Position numbers and translations under genes: made by a program. Positions 46,120 through 54,516 of a stretch of 64,000 bases of DNA are shown here, piece by piece. Numbering within the stretch: position 1 is the stretch's first letter; every line of letters starts with the position of its first letter. Origin of the DNA: CADCVT01 sp036389485 (GTDB lineage Bacteria; Actinomycetota; Thermoleophilia; Solirubrobacterales; Solirubrobacteraceae); contig DASVPR010000050.1 of assembly GCA_036389485.1 (NCBI GenBank), positions 62,001 to 126,000 of the forward strand. Reading direction: 5' to 3'. The notes beneath the pieces are model-generated. The model did no database searches. It worked only from the letters and a program-made list of their open reading frames with translations, and was not told the origin of the DNA.

Positions 46120-46425
46120 CTACCCACGTCGCCGCCGTTCCTCCACTACGAACGCGATGCTGCCGAAGAAGGGCCCGACGCCGCCGAGGATCACGACGGC
46201 CAGCGCGACCCGCAGCGGGATCACCCGGGCGCGGACCGCGACCAGGCACGCGATGCTCATCGCGATCCAGCCGCAGCCGTGGATCCACCCGAGCGCGAGC
46301 GTCTCGCGGCCGGTCAGCGCGGCGAACAGCAGCGCGGTGTAGACGGCGGAGTGGGTGAACGACGCGTACTTCAGGGCGCGGAAGGCGGGGCGCGCGGCGG
46401 GACGGCGCGCGGCGGCGGAGGTCAC
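46120..46425 (-). CDS. Small DUF3817-like membrane protein
   Basis: A 101-residue protein with three hydrophobic helices (SFTHSAVYTALLFAALTG, IHGCGWIAMSIACLVAV, LRVALAVVILGGVGPFFGSIAFVV). The FRALKYASFTHSxxYT...LGWIHGCGWIA pattern resembles DUF3817 integral membrane proteins. Its GTG at 46425 overlaps the Nudix stop (GTGA), so it is co-translated with that gene. Function unknown. Confidence 0.65.
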   Translation of the reverse strand: MTSAAARRPAARPAFRALKYASFTHSAVYTALLFAALTGRETLALGWIHGCGWIAMSIACLVAVRARVIPLRVALAVVILGGVGPFFGSIAFVVEERRRRG

Positions 46426-47072
46426 GCGGCCAGGAGGGTCGCCATGCGGCGCAGCGGCTCGTCGGCCTCCGGCGGCCAGTCGGCGGGATCGGGCGGCCAC
46501 CACGCGTGGTCGTCGTGCTCGTCGTCGGGCGTGACCTCGGCCCCGGGGGCCAGCCATGCCTGCCCGACGAGCATGAACATCCCGTGCGGGAGCCGGACGA
46601 GCGCCTCGCCCTGGGCACGCTCAGCCGTGACCGACCACTCCTCGGTCAGCTCGCGCAGCAGCGTGTCCGCCGGGCACTCGCCCACGTCGACGGCCCCGCC
46701 GGCGCCGAGCGCCCACCGGCCCGCCCAGCTCGACAGCCACGCCGCCCGGCGGCCGGCGAGCCAGCGGTCCTCGCTGTCGCGGATGACGCACAGGGTCGAG
46801 ACCGAGCCGGAGGCGTCGCCGGGGACGAGGCGCAGCGCCCACCGCAGCGGCTGCAGCTCGAGCCGCAGGCCGCCGTCCTGCTCGGCGTAGCCGACGAGCC
46901 GCGCGGCGAGCCCGTCGTGGCTCGGGGAGCCGCGGTCGCGCAGCGCCGTGATGGCGTCGTCGGCCGCGGCGTGCCGGTCGTGGCCCGGCTCGAAGTGCTC
47001 GTCGCGCCAGACGCACTCGATGCGGTCCAGCGGCCAGGGGCCGCGGGCGAGGAGGGCGGGCCGCTCGGTCAT
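46422..47072 (-). CDS. Nudix hydrolase
   Basis: A 216-residue hydrolase of nucleoside diphosphates linked to another moiety. The Nudix box G-x5-E-x7-REL-x-EE-x is seen as GAVDVGECPADTLLRELTEEWSV, with Trp where Gly is usual near the end. Mg-binding glutamates are intact. The N-terminal ~90 residues form an extra domain (ERIECVWRDEHFEPGHDRHAAADDAI...) of unknown use. The start is ATG 47072; an in-frame ATG at 47093 would overlap the divergent oxidase start. Substrate unknown. Confidence 0.85.
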   Translation of the reverse strand: MTERPALLARGPWPLDRIECVWRDEHFEPGHDRHAAADDAITALRDRGSPSHDGLAARLVGYAEQDGGLRLELQPLRWALRLVPGDASGSVSTLCVIRDSEDRWLAGRRAAWLSSWAGRWALGAGGAVDVGECPADTLLRELTEEWSVTAERAQGEALVRLPHGMFMLVGQAWLAPGAEVTPDDEHDDHAWWPPDPADWPPEADEPLRRMATLLAA

Positions 47073-47091
47073 CAGGTGAAAAGGTAGGGGC

Positions 47092-48657
47092 ATGCGCGCA
47101 CGCAAACACTGGGGTTGGGGCTACGCCGACGAGCAGCCCTCCCTTGACGAGCTGCGGGCCGCCGCCGCGGGGATCAGGGAGGTCTTCGGGTTCGGGTCGA
47201 CCGACGTCGAGGCGCCGGGCGAGCTGCGCGAGGACGCTCTGCCCCCGCCGCGCGTGGAGGCGCCTCCCGGGGCGGACACGTCGGCGCACGCGCGCGCCGC
47301 GCACGCGTGGGGGAAGTCGTACAGCGACGTCGTGCGGGGGTTCCGCGGGCGGTTCGACTTCGCGCCCGACGCGGTGCTGCGGCCGCGCGACGAGGACGAC
47401 GTCGAGCGCGCGCTGGAGTGGGCGGCGGCCGAGGGCGTCGCGGTGATCCCCTACGGCGGCGGGACGAGCGTCGTCGGCGGCGTCACGCCGATGGTCGACG
47501 GCCCGGCGGTCTCCCTCGACCTCGGCGCGCTCGACCGCGTGCTCAAGGTCGACCCGGTCTCGCGCGCCGCGCGGATCCAGGCGGGCGCGCTGGGCCCGGC
47601 GCTCGAGGCCCAGCTGGGCGAGCACGGGATGACGCTGCGCCACTTCCCGCAGTCGTTCGAGCTCTCGACCCTCGGCGGGTGGATCGCGACGCGCGCCGGC
47701 GGGCACTTCGCGACGGTCGAGACCCACATCGACGACCTCGTCGAGTCGATCCGGGCGATCGCGCCCTCCGGCGCGTGGCAGTCGCGCCGGCTGCCGGGCT
47801 CCGGCGCCGGGCCCTCGCCCGACCGGCTGCTGCTGGGCAGCGAGGGCATCCTCGGCGTGATCACCGAGGCGTGGGTCCGGGTGCGGCCCCGGCCCCTGCA
47901 CCGGCGCTCCGCCGGGGTCGCGTTCGACACGTTCGCCCGCGGCGCCGAGGCCGTGCGCGAGCTGGCCCAGTCCGGCCTGCAGCCGTCCAACTGCCGCCTC
48001 ATCGACCCGCTCGAGGCGCGCTACACCGGCACCGGCGACGGATCGAGCGCGATGCTCGTGCTCGGGTTCGAGTCCGGGGACGAGGGCGGCCGCGCGGCGC
48101 TCGACGCGCGCATGGACCGCGCCCTCGCGATCGTGCGTGAGCACGGCGGGTCGGCGGAGGAGCGCGACGGAGGCGGGGACGCCGTCGGCTCCTGGCGCAC
48201 CGCCTTCCTCCGCGCGCCGTACTTCCGCGACACGTTCGTCGCCTGCGGCGTCCTCTCCGACACCTTCGAGACCGCGATCACGTGGGAGCGCTTCCCGGCG
48301 TTCCACGAGAGCGCGCTGGCGGCGGCGCGCGAGGCCGCGGGCGCGCAGGCGCACGTGTCGTGCCGCTTCACCCACGTCTATCCCGACGGCCCCGCGCCGT
48401 ACTACACGGTCATCGCGCCGGCGGCGCGCGGCGAGGAGGTCGAGCAGTGGGCGGCGATCAAGGCCGCCGCGTCGGACGCGGTCATCGCCGCGGGCGGCAC
48501 GATCACCCACCACCACGCCGTCGGCCGCGACCACCGCCCGTGGTACGACCGCCAGCGCCCCGATCCGTTCGCCGCCGCGCTGCGCGGGGCGAAGGAGGCC
48601 GTCGACCCGCGCGGAATCCTCAACCCGGGGGTCCTGCTCGATCCGGCCACCCGCTGA
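47092..48657 (+). CDS. FAD-linked oxidase, alkyldihydroxyacetonephosphate-synthase-like
   Basis: A 521-residue vanillyl-alcohol-oxidase/PCMH-type flavoprotein. The FAD-binding domain holds VLRPRDEDDVERALEWAAAEGVAVIPYGGGTSVVGGVTP and LSTLGGWIATRAGGHFATVETHIDDLVESI. The C-terminal cap carries THHHAVGRDHRPWYDRQRP, matching the HHxxG region of AGPS, and ends GILNPGVLLDP. AGPS makes the ether bond of ether lipids; bacterial relatives also include D-lactate and glycolate oxidases. The C-terminal histidine cluster favours the AGPS group, but ether-lipid synthesis is not otherwise indicated here. Confidence 0.88.
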   Translation: MRARKHWGWGYADEQPSLDELRAAAAGIREVFGFGSTDVEAPGELREDALPPPRVEAPPGADTSAHARAAHAWGKSYSDVVRGFRGRFDFAPDAVLRPRDEDDVERALEWAAAEGVAVIPYGGGTSVVGGVTPMVDGPAVSLDLGALDRVLKVDPVSRAARIQAGALGPALEAQLGEHGMTLRHFPQSFELSTLGGWIATRAGGHFATVETHIDDLVESIRAIAPSGAWQSRRLPGSGAGPSPDRLLLGSEGILGVITEAWVRVRPRPLHRRSAGVAFDTFARGAEAVRELAQSGLQPSNCRLIDPLEARYTGTGDGSSAMLVLGFESGDEGGRAALDARMDRALAIVREHGGSAEERDGGGDAVGSWRTAFLRAPYFRDTFVACGVLSDTFETAITWERFPAFHESALAAAREAAGAQAHVSCRFTHVYPDGPAPYYTVIAPAARGEEVEQWAAIKAAASDAVIAAGGTITHHHAVGRDHRPWYDRQRPDPFAAALRGAKEAVDPRGILNPGVLLDPATR

Positions 48658-48663
48658 CGCTCC

Positions 48664-50133
48664 GTGCGCCTCGCCGTCCTCACCGTCCTCGCCCTCCTCG
48701 CCGCCGTCGCCCCCGCGGCCGGCGACGAGCTCGACCTGCCGCCGCTCGGGATGCCCGGCGACCGGGCGTGCCTGGCACCGCCTGCCGCCGCCCCGCGCGC
48801 CCGCGCCGCCCAGGCGCCGAACGTCCGCGCGACGATCACGCGCTACGAGCGCGGCGGGTTCATCTCCGAGGCCGACGCCGACGACTTCCGTTCGACCTAC
48901 TTCGACGCGCTGCGGGCCCGCCGCCGCCTGAGCGGCCAGCGGCGCGGCGAGCTGACTGCCGTGATCGGGCAGCTCGAGGCGTTCGCCCGCCGCGGCGACC
49001 TGACCGCCTCGCGCCTGCCGATCCTCTTCCTCCAGCTGAAGCGCAACGTCCAGCACTGGTCGCGGTTCGGGCCGCCCTCGCGGCGCGGGCCGCAGCCGAA
49101 GGTCAGGCCGTGCACCGGCGGCAACGGCAACCCCGACACGCGGCGCACGTTCGGCGACGACCCCGTCGTCTTCCAGTGGTATCCCGGGCAGGGGCTGCAG
49201 ATCCAGCAGCTCGGGACGGCCGGGAAGGTCAACGCGCTCGCGAAGGCGTGCGCCGACCCCGGCGAGACGAACGCGGAGTGCGACCCCGAGGCGCTGCGCC
49301 GCGGGCTGGACCGGCTCGTCTTCCTCGCCGCCAACCGCGGCTTCCTGGCGTGGGAGTACTACTTCGCGTTCGGCGGCGGGTCGCCGCCGTGGATCAGCGG
49401 GCTGGCGCAGGCCACCGCCATGCAGGCGCTGAGCCGCGGCGCGCGCTACTTCGGCGAGGACGCGTACCTCGACGTCGCCCGGCGGGCGGTCGGCGCGTTC
49501 CGGACGAGCCCGCCTCGCGGCATCCGCGTGCGCGCCGGCCGCGGCAACCACTACCTCATCTACTCGTTCGATCCCGGCCTGCGCGTGCTCAACGGCTTCC
49601 TGCAGTCGCTCGTCGGGCTGTACGACTACGCCGAGGCGGCCGACGACGACGGCGCCCGCGCGCTCTTCCGCGCGGGCGATCGCCGCGCGCGCCAGGAGGT
49701 CCCCGCCCACGACACCGGCGCGTGGTCGCTCTACAGCGCCGGCGGGAACGAGTCCGACCTCGGCTACCACCGCCTGCTGCGCGACTTCCTGCAGTCGCTG
49801 TGCGACCGGACCCAAGCCAACCCGTACTGCTCGACCGCCGAGCGCTTCACCCGGTACATGAAGGAGCGCACGCGGCTGGAGATCCACCGCGCGACGGCCC
49901 CGCGGCACGGTCGCGTGGCGACGGTCACGTTCTCGCTGTCGAAGATCTCCTGCGTGACCCTGCGCGTCCGCCGCAAGGGGCGGCTCGTGTCCAGCGTCAC
50001 CCGCGTGCTCGGGCGCGGGACGAAGTCGCTCAGCTGGGTGCCGCGCCGCCGCGGCGAATACACGGTGGAGGTCCAGGCCGTCGACCTCGTGTCGCACTAC
50101 ACGCGCGAGGAGCGGACGGTCCGCATCAGGTGA
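48664..50133 (+). CDS. Secreted D-glucuronyl C5-epimerase-like protein
   Basis: A 489-residue exported protein (signal peptide MRLAVLTVLALLAAVAPAAG). The region about 170-390 resembles the C5-epimerase C-terminal alpha-barrel (VFQWYPGQGLQIQQLGTAGKVNALAKA, WEYYFAFGGGSPPWISGLAQATAMQALSRGARYFGED, GNHYLIYSFDPGLRVLNGFLQSLVGLYDYAE, TGAWSLYSAGGNESDLGYHRLLRDFLQSLC). Such enzymes flip glucuronate to iduronate in polysaccharides. The C-terminal ~95 residues form a beta-sandwich-like domain. It follows the FAD oxidase by 6 bp and overlaps the ketopantoate reductase start (GTGA), so it lies within an operon. Confidence 0.8.
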   Translation: MRLAVLTVLALLAAVAPAAGDELDLPPLGMPGDRACLAPPAAAPRARAAQAPNVRATITRYERGGFISEADADDFRSTYFDALRARRRLSGQRRGELTAVIGQLEAFARRGDLTASRLPILFLQLKRNVQHWSRFGPPSRRGPQPKVRPCTGGNGNPDTRRTFGDDPVVFQWYPGQGLQIQQLGTAGKVNALAKACADPGETNAECDPEALRRGLDRLVFLAANRGFLAWEYYFAFGGGSPPWISGLAQATAMQALSRGARYFGEDAYLDVARRAVGAFRTSPPRGIRVRAGRGNHYLIYSFDPGLRVLNGFLQSLVGLYDYAEAADDDGARALFRAGDRRARQEVPAHDTGAWSLYSAGGNESDLGYHRLLRDFLQSLCDRTQANPYCSTAERFTRYMKERTRLEIHRATAPRHGRVATVTFSLSKISCVTLRVRRKGRLVSSVTRVLGRGTKSLSWVPRRRGEYTVEVQAVDLVSHYTREERTVRIR

Positions 50134-51026
50134 GCGGGGCGGGGACCCCTTCCGTCGCGGTCCTCGGGCCCGGCGGCGTCGGCGGGTTCGTCGCCGCCGC
50201 ACTCGCCCGCGCGGGCGTCGACGTCACCGTCGTCGCGCGCGAGCCGACCGCGCAGCTGATCGCCCGCGACGGCATCGAGGTCGAGAGCGTGCGGCTCGAC
50301 GACTTCGTCGCGCACCCCCGCGCGGTCGCGGCGCTGGAGCTCGACACCGACGTGCTCGTCGTCGCGACGAAGGCCCCCGCGCTCGACGCGGCGCTGCAGC
50401 GCGTCCGCTCACAGCCCCGCCTCGTCGTGCCGCTGCTCAACGGCGTCGAGCACCTGGACACGCTCCGCGCGCGCTTCGGCGACGCCGCGGTCGCCGGGTC
50501 GATCCGCATAGGGGCCGAGCGCGTCGCGCCCGGCCGGATCGTCCACACGAGCCCGGCGTTCCGGATCGAGATGGCGCCCGCCCGCGACGACACCGACGCG
50601 TTCGTGCACGTCCTGCGCGCGGCGGAGATCCCCGCGAAGGTGCTCGACAGCGAGGCCGAGGTGCTGTGGAGCAAGCTCGTCCGCCTCAACGCGCTCGCCT
50701 GCACGACCGCGGCGGCGGACGCGCCCATCGGCGAGGTCCGCGTCCACCCGCGCTGGCGGCTCCGGCTCGAGGGCGCGGTCGACGAGACCGCGGCGGTCGC
50801 GGCGGCCGAGGGGGCGCGCGTCGACCCCGCCGCGACGCTCGCCGAGCTGATGGAGCTCGGCCCGGCGCACACCAGCTCGCTGCACCGCGACCTGGCCGCC
50901 GGCAACGACCACGAGCTGGACGCGATCGCCGGCGCGGTCCTGCGCGCGGGCGCGCGCCACGGCGTCCCGACCCCGACGGTCGCCGAGCTCGTCGGCCTGA
51001 TCCGCGACCGGTACCCTGCCGCCTGA
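50130..51026 (+). CDS. Ketopantoate reductase family (ApbA/PanE-like)
   Basis: A 298-residue NADPH-dependent reductase fold. The Rossmann motif is VAVLGPGGVGGFVAAALARAG (about 8-28). The catalytic Lys region is ALKAPALDA-like (VVATKAPALDAALQ) and a second conserved Lys is in EVLWSKLVRLNALACTTAA. The C-terminal helical domain ends PTPTVAELVGLIRDRY. It may make pantoate for coenzyme A or reduce another 2-keto acid; single-copy status cannot be seen here. The GTG start overlaps the epimerase TGA. Confidence 0.86.
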   Translation: MSGAGTPSVAVLGPGGVGGFVAAALARAGVDVTVVAREPTAQLIARDGIEVESVRLDDFVAHPRAVAALELDTDVLVVATKAPALDAALQRVRSQPRLVVPLLNGVEHLDTLRARFGDAAVAGSIRIGAERVAPGRIVHTSPAFRIEMAPARDDTDAFVHVLRAAEIPAKVLDSEAEVLWSKLVRLNALACTTAAADAPIGEVRVHPRWRLRLEGAVDETAAVAAAEGARVDPAATLAELMELGPAHTSSLHRDLAAGNDHELDAIAGAVLRAGARHGVPTPTVAELVGLIRDRYPAA

Positions 51027-51029
51027 GCG

Positions 51030-51338
51030 ATGGCCGACACGTCGAAGATCGCCAAGAACCTCCAGGCGTTCCAGATCGCGATCAACTCGCACGACCGCGA
51101 GAACCCGGACCACAACGCCTACGGCATCGGCCTGGCCCACTTCGACATGGAGCGGCTCGGCTTCGACGAGGGCGAGGAGGTCCTGCCCGGGATCACCATC
51201 CACGTCGACGGCGGCGTGTCGGGCAACTTCCGCGTCCTCTGCGACGGCCTCCACGACGACAACCTCGAGGAGGTCGAGGAGGAAGAGGTCGTCGAGGCGG
51301 TCGCGACGACGCCGATCGAGGTCCCGCGCGCGAGCTAG
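51030..51338 (+). CDS. Small acidic protein of unknown function
   Basis: A 102-residue cytosolic protein, strongly acidic, especially its end (DDNLEEVEEEEVVEAVATT). The N-terminus (MADTSKIAKNLQAFQIAINSHDRENPDHNAYGIGLAHFDMERLGFDEGEEVLPGITIHVD) looks folded, but I do not recognise the family. It starts 3 nt after the ketopantoate reductase stop, so it is the last gene of that operon, and shares a CTAG with the ppx gene. Strong coding character and tight context make it a real gene. Confidence 0.75.
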   Translation: MADTSKIAKNLQAFQIAINSHDRENPDHNAYGIGLAHFDMERLGFDEGEEVLPGITIHVDGGVSGNFRVLCDGLHDDNLEEVEEEEVVEAVATTPIEVPRAS

Positions 51339-52834
51339 GCGACGACGAGCGCGCGCTCGAACGCCCGCTCGAAGACGTCCTGCTGACGCTGCGCGGCCCA
51401 GCGCGCCAGCGATACGTCGCCCTTCCCCTCCAGCCGCAGCTCCACCGTCCCGTCGTCGACGTGGACGCGCGCGGAGCGCACCATCTGGTCGCGGCTGCGC
51501 TCGAGCTGCTCGGCGAGGCGCAGCAGCGCCGCGCAGCGGGCGACGAGCGCCGCGTCGCCCTTCTCGGCGCACGGCTCCATGTCGTCGAGCGCCGGCGTGC
51601 CCTTGCGGTGGTAGCGGGCGATCTGCGCGACCAGCGCGATCTCGCGCTGCGAGTACCCAGGCAGCCCGGCGCTGAGGATCAGGTACCTCGAGTGCTTGTG
51701 GTGGTCGTCGTAGTCGACGGCGACGCCGATGTCGTGGAGCATCGCGGCCGCCCACAGCAGCTCGCGCTCGACGCGCTTGCCCGGGTGGAGGCCGGCGCGC
51801 ACGAGGTCGTCGAACATGCCGAGCGCCAACTCCGCGACGTGCTCGACGTGCGGCATGTCGTCGTGCGAGTACTGCATCGCGAGGTTGCGGACGCTCGCGC
51901 CGCGCACGTCGGGGAACAGGCCGGCGTCGCCCAGGTGCCGCTCGAAGAACACGCCCTCGCGCAGGCCGGCCTCGGTGACCTCGATCGCGTCGAGCCCGGC
52001 CTCGCGCAGGACGGTCTGGATCGTCGTCGCGCCCGCGAGGATGAGGTCGCCGCGCGCGGCCTTGATCCCCGGGACCTTCGCCCGTTCCGCGGTCGTCATG
52101 CCGGCCAGCGACGCGACGAGGTCGTCGAGCGCGTCGCGCCGCAGGACGAACCCCTGCACCCCGAACGTCGGCACGTCGCCCGCGATCTGCGCCGCCACGG
52201 CGAGGTTGCGCATCGTCCCGCCGATCCCGACGATCCGCTCCGCCTTGCCCAGCCACGGCGCGTCCTCCAGCGCAACCGCCACATGCGCACGAAGCGCCTT
52301 CAGCTGCTTCTTCGCCGCCGGGCCCTCGTCGGGGAGGAAACGCTCGGTCATGCGGACCGCGCCGAGCCGCCACGACCGCAGGTGCCTGGCCTCCCGCTGC
52401 TTGACGCGCACGAGCTGCAGCGACCCGCCGCCGAGGTCGAGGACGAGCCCGTCGGCGAGCGACGTCGAGTTGACCGCCGCGAGGTAGCCGTAGCGCGCCT
52501 CCTCCTCCTCGCTCAGCACGCGCACCGGCAGGTGCCGGCGGGCCTTGCGCAGGAACGCCGCCCGATTCTGCGCGGCGCGGATCGCGCTCGTCGCCACCGC
52601 GTCGATCTCGGGCTCGCCGATCGCGTGGTGGAAGTGCGCGAACAGCTCGATCGTCGACAGCGCGCGCTCCATCGGCTCGGCGCCCAGCTCGCCCGTCTTC
52701 TCCATCCCCTCGCCGATCCGCACCGCCTCGTGGATCTCGTCCGTGCGCCTCCACCAGCCGTCGCCGGCGGTGAAGACCACGATCCGGAACGAGTTCGAGC
52801 CCAGGTCGACGACCGCGACGCGCCGCTCAGCCAC
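51335..52834 (-). CDS. ppx: Exopolyphosphatase/guanosine pentaphosphate phosphatase
   Basis: A 499-residue ASKHA-fold Ppx/GppA enzyme hydrolysing polyphosphate or pppGpp. The phosphate loops are VVDLGSNSFRIVVF (about 8-21) and LVLDLGGGSLQLVRV. The catalytic Glu lies in EEEEARYGYLA. A C-terminal HD-like domain follows (LLWAAAMLHDIGVAVDYDDHHKHSRYLI), as in the long Ppx/GppA form. Which substrate dominates cannot be told. Its ATG overlaps the MarR stop by 8 bp, so the two are co-transcribed from the MarR side. Confidence 0.94.
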   Translation of the reverse strand: MAERRVAVVDLGSNSFRIVVFTAGDGWWRRTDEIHEAVRIGEGMEKTGELGAEPMERALSTIELFAHFHHAIGEPEIDAVATSAIRAAQNRAAFLRKARRHLPVRVLSEEEEARYGYLAAVNSTSLADGLVLDLGGGSLQLVRVKQREARHLRSWRLGAVRMTERFLPDEGPAAKKQLKALRAHVAVALEDAPWLGKAERIVGIGGTMRNLAVAAQIAGDVPTFGVQGFVLRRDALDDLVASLAGMTTAERAKVPGIKAARGDLILAGATTIQTVLREAGLDAIEVTEAGLREGVFFERHLGDAGLFPDVRGASVRNLAMQYSHDDMPHVEHVAELALGMFDDLVRAGLHPGKRVERELLWAAAMLHDIGVAVDYDDHHKHSRYLILSAGLPGYSQREIALVAQIARYHRKGTPALDDMEPCAEKGDAALVARCAALLRLAEQLERSRDQMVRSARVHVDDGTVELRLEGKGDVSLARWAAQRQQDVFERAFERALVVA

Positions 52835-53261
52835 GGGCCGACTCCGACATGCGCTCGAACATCCGGCGGGCCCGCGCGCCCGACGCGCCGAGCGCCGGCT
52901 CGAAGTGCGCCTCGATCCCGCGCCGGTAGACGGGCCAGATCGCCCGCAGCGCCTCGGCCCCGGCGTCCGTCAGCGCCACCTTCAGCGCGCGGCGGTCGCC
53001 GGGGTCGGGCTCGCGCGCGACGTAGCCCGCCTGCTCGACGCGGTCGACGAAGCGGCTCATCGCGGTCGGCGACAGGACGACCTCGCGCGCCAGCTCGTTG
53101 ACCCGCAGCCGCCGGTCCGGCTGGCGGTACAGCGCCCACAGCAGGTCGTACCAGCTCAGGTCGGGGAGGCCGGCCGCGGCCAGGTCACGGTTGATCGCGC
53201 GCGTGACGTGGGCGTGCGCGTTGAGGAAGGCCCGCCAGGCGTCGAGCGTCTCGTCCTTCAC
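52827..53261 (-). CDS. MarR-family transcriptional regulator
   Basis: A 144-residue winged-helix repressor. The core is SWYDLLWALYRQPDRRLRVNELAREVVLSPTAMSRFVDRVEQAGYVAREPDPGDRRALKVALTDAGAEAL, with the recognition helix at LSPTAMSRFVDRVE and the wing DPGDRRA. I take GTG 53261 (VKDETLDAW); an ATG at 53303 is in frame but lies inside the operator. The divergent SDR gene shares a promoter region containing a perfect palindrome, the likely binding site. Autoregulation and control of the SDR by a small ligand are expected. Confidence 0.9.
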   Translation of the reverse strand: MKDETLDAWRAFLNAHAHVTRAINRDLAAAGLPDLSWYDLLWALYRQPDRRLRVNELAREVVLSPTAMSRFVDRVEQAGYVAREPDPGDRRALKVALTDAGAEALRAIWPVYRRGIEAHFEPALGASGARARRMFERMSESARG

Positions 53262-53282
53262 GGCGCAGCACGATACCTGCAC

Positions 53283-53317
53283 TTGCAATAGATGCATGAG
53301 CATCTATAATGCTGCAC
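53283..53317 (+). promoter_or_regulatory. SDR promoter with embedded MarR-type operator
   Basis: TTGCAA (53283-53288) and TATAAT (53305-53310) are spaced 16 nt, with the SDR ATG at 53318, 7 nt after the -10. Inside lies a perfect 8-bp inverted repeat, ATAGATGC (53288-53295) and GCATCTAT (53300-53307), with a 4-nt spacer. It overlaps the -10, so a bound MarR dimer would exclude RNA polymerase. The site is strikingly AT-rich for this genome. Confidence 0.78.
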
Positions 53318-54124
53318 ATGCACCGATTTGACGACAAGACGGTCCTCATCACCGGCGGTGGTGGAGGGATCGGGAAGGCCGCGGCGCGGCGCTTCCTCGA
53401 CGAGGGCGCGAACGTCGTCCTCAGCAACACGCGCCTCGAGAAGCTCGAGGCGGCGCAGCGCGACCTCGACCCGACGGGCGCGCGCACCCATCTCGTGGCG
53501 GGCGCGATCCGCACGCGCGAGGACGGCCGGCGGCTCGTCGACGCGGCGGTCGAGCGGTTCGGCGGCGTCGACGTGCTCGTCAACAGCACCGGGATCTTCC
53601 GGCCGGCGCCGTTCGAGGACCAGACCGAGGAGCACCTCGAGGAGGCGCTCGGCTCGATCCTGCGGCCGACCTACTGGGCCTCGCAGGCCGCGGTGCCCGC
53701 GCTGCGCGAGCGCGGCGGCGGCGCGATCGTCAGCGTCGGGTCGATGTGGGCGGTCGACGCGATCGCGACCACGCCGACCTCGGCCTACTCGATGGCCCAG
53801 GCCGCGCGGCACATGCTCACGAAGAACCTCGCGATCGAGCTGGCGCCCGACGGGATCCGCGTCAACACCGTCGCGCTGGCGTTCGTCGAGACGCCGTCGT
53901 ACGAGCGCTTCATGTCGCCGGAGGCGGCGGCGGAGGTGCTCGAGAGCGTCAACGGCTTCCACCCGCTCGGCCGCCGCGGCCAGCCGGAGGACGTCGTCGA
54001 GGCGATCCTCTTCCTCTCCAGCGACGACGCGCGCTGGATCACCGGCACGATCCTGCCGGTCGACGGCGGCGTCCTCGCGGGCCGGTCTCCGGCCGTGCAG
54101 CCCGCGGTCGAGGCGGCGGCCTAG
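53318..54124 (+). CDS. SDR-family oxidoreductase with altered catalytic motif
   Basis: A 268-residue Rossmann-fold protein of the short-chain dehydrogenase type. The cofactor loop is VLITGGGGGIG (about 9-19), an N-rich LVNSTGI follows, and the C-terminus IDGGVLAGR-like (LPVDGGVLAG) is standard. The active-site tyrosine is in S-A-Y-S-M-A-Q: the usual YxxxK lysine is Gln. Family members lacking this Lys are often inactive or use altered chemistry. ATG 53318 is chosen because it lies 7 nt after a TATAAT box; an ATG 9 nt earlier overlaps the -10. Controlled by the adjacent MarR regulator (inference). Substrate unknown. Confidence 0.9.
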   Translation: MHRFDDKTVLITGGGGGIGKAAARRFLDEGANVVLSNTRLEKLEAAQRDLDPTGARTHLVAGAIRTREDGRRLVDAAVERFGGVDVLVNSTGIFRPAPFEDQTEEHLEEALGSILRPTYWASQAAVPALRERGGGAIVSVGSMWAVDAIATTPTSAYSMAQAARHMLTKNLAIELAPDGIRVNTVALAFVETPSYERFMSPEAAAEVLESVNGFHPLGRRGQPEDVVEAILFLSSDDARWITGTILPVDGGVLAGRSPAVQPAVEAAA

Positions 54125-54495
54125 CCCGTGACCTCGATCAGCTCGATCCGGTAGCCGTCCGGATCGCGCACGAAGCAGATCCGGGAGCCGCCCTCCCGCA
54201 CGCGGTAGGGCGGCTTCTCGGGCTCGATGCCCTGCGCCGCCAACGCGCCGAGCTTGCCGTCGAGGTCGTCGACGGTGACCGCGATGTGGTTGTAGCCGGT
54301 GCCGAGCTCGTAGGAGTCGACGCCGTGGTTGTAGGTCAGCTCCAGGCGCGCCCCGTCGCCGGGAAGCCCCATGAACACGTTGATCGCCTCGTCGCGGATC
54401 GGCATCCGCGCCATCTCCTCGAAGCCGAGGGCCTCGTAGAAGGCGACGCTGCGATCGATGTCGCCGATCCGGTAGCAGGTGTGGATGAGCTCCAT
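54121..54495 (-). CDS. Lactoylglutathione lyase-like glyoxalase (VOC family)
   Basis: A 124-residue two-repeat VOC protein. The four metal ligands of bacterial glyoxalase I are in place: H5 (ELIHTCYRI), E52 (RLELTYNHG), H70 (GYNHIAV) and E118 (YRIELIE). The length and pattern match GloA, which isomerises the methylglyoxal hemithioacetal, although actinobacteria use mycothiol or other thiols rather than glutathione. It is divergent from the MBL gene (21 bp) and shares a CTAG with the SDR gene. Confidence 0.9.
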   Translation of the reverse strand: MELIHTCYRIGDIDRSVAFYEALGFEEMARMPIRDEAINVFMGLPGDGARLELTYNHGVDSYELGTGYNHIAVTVDDLDGKLGALAAQGIEPEKPPYRVREGGSRICFVRDPDGYRIELIEVTG

Positions 54496-54516
54496 GGCGG
54501 GTTAGGATCGCGCACC

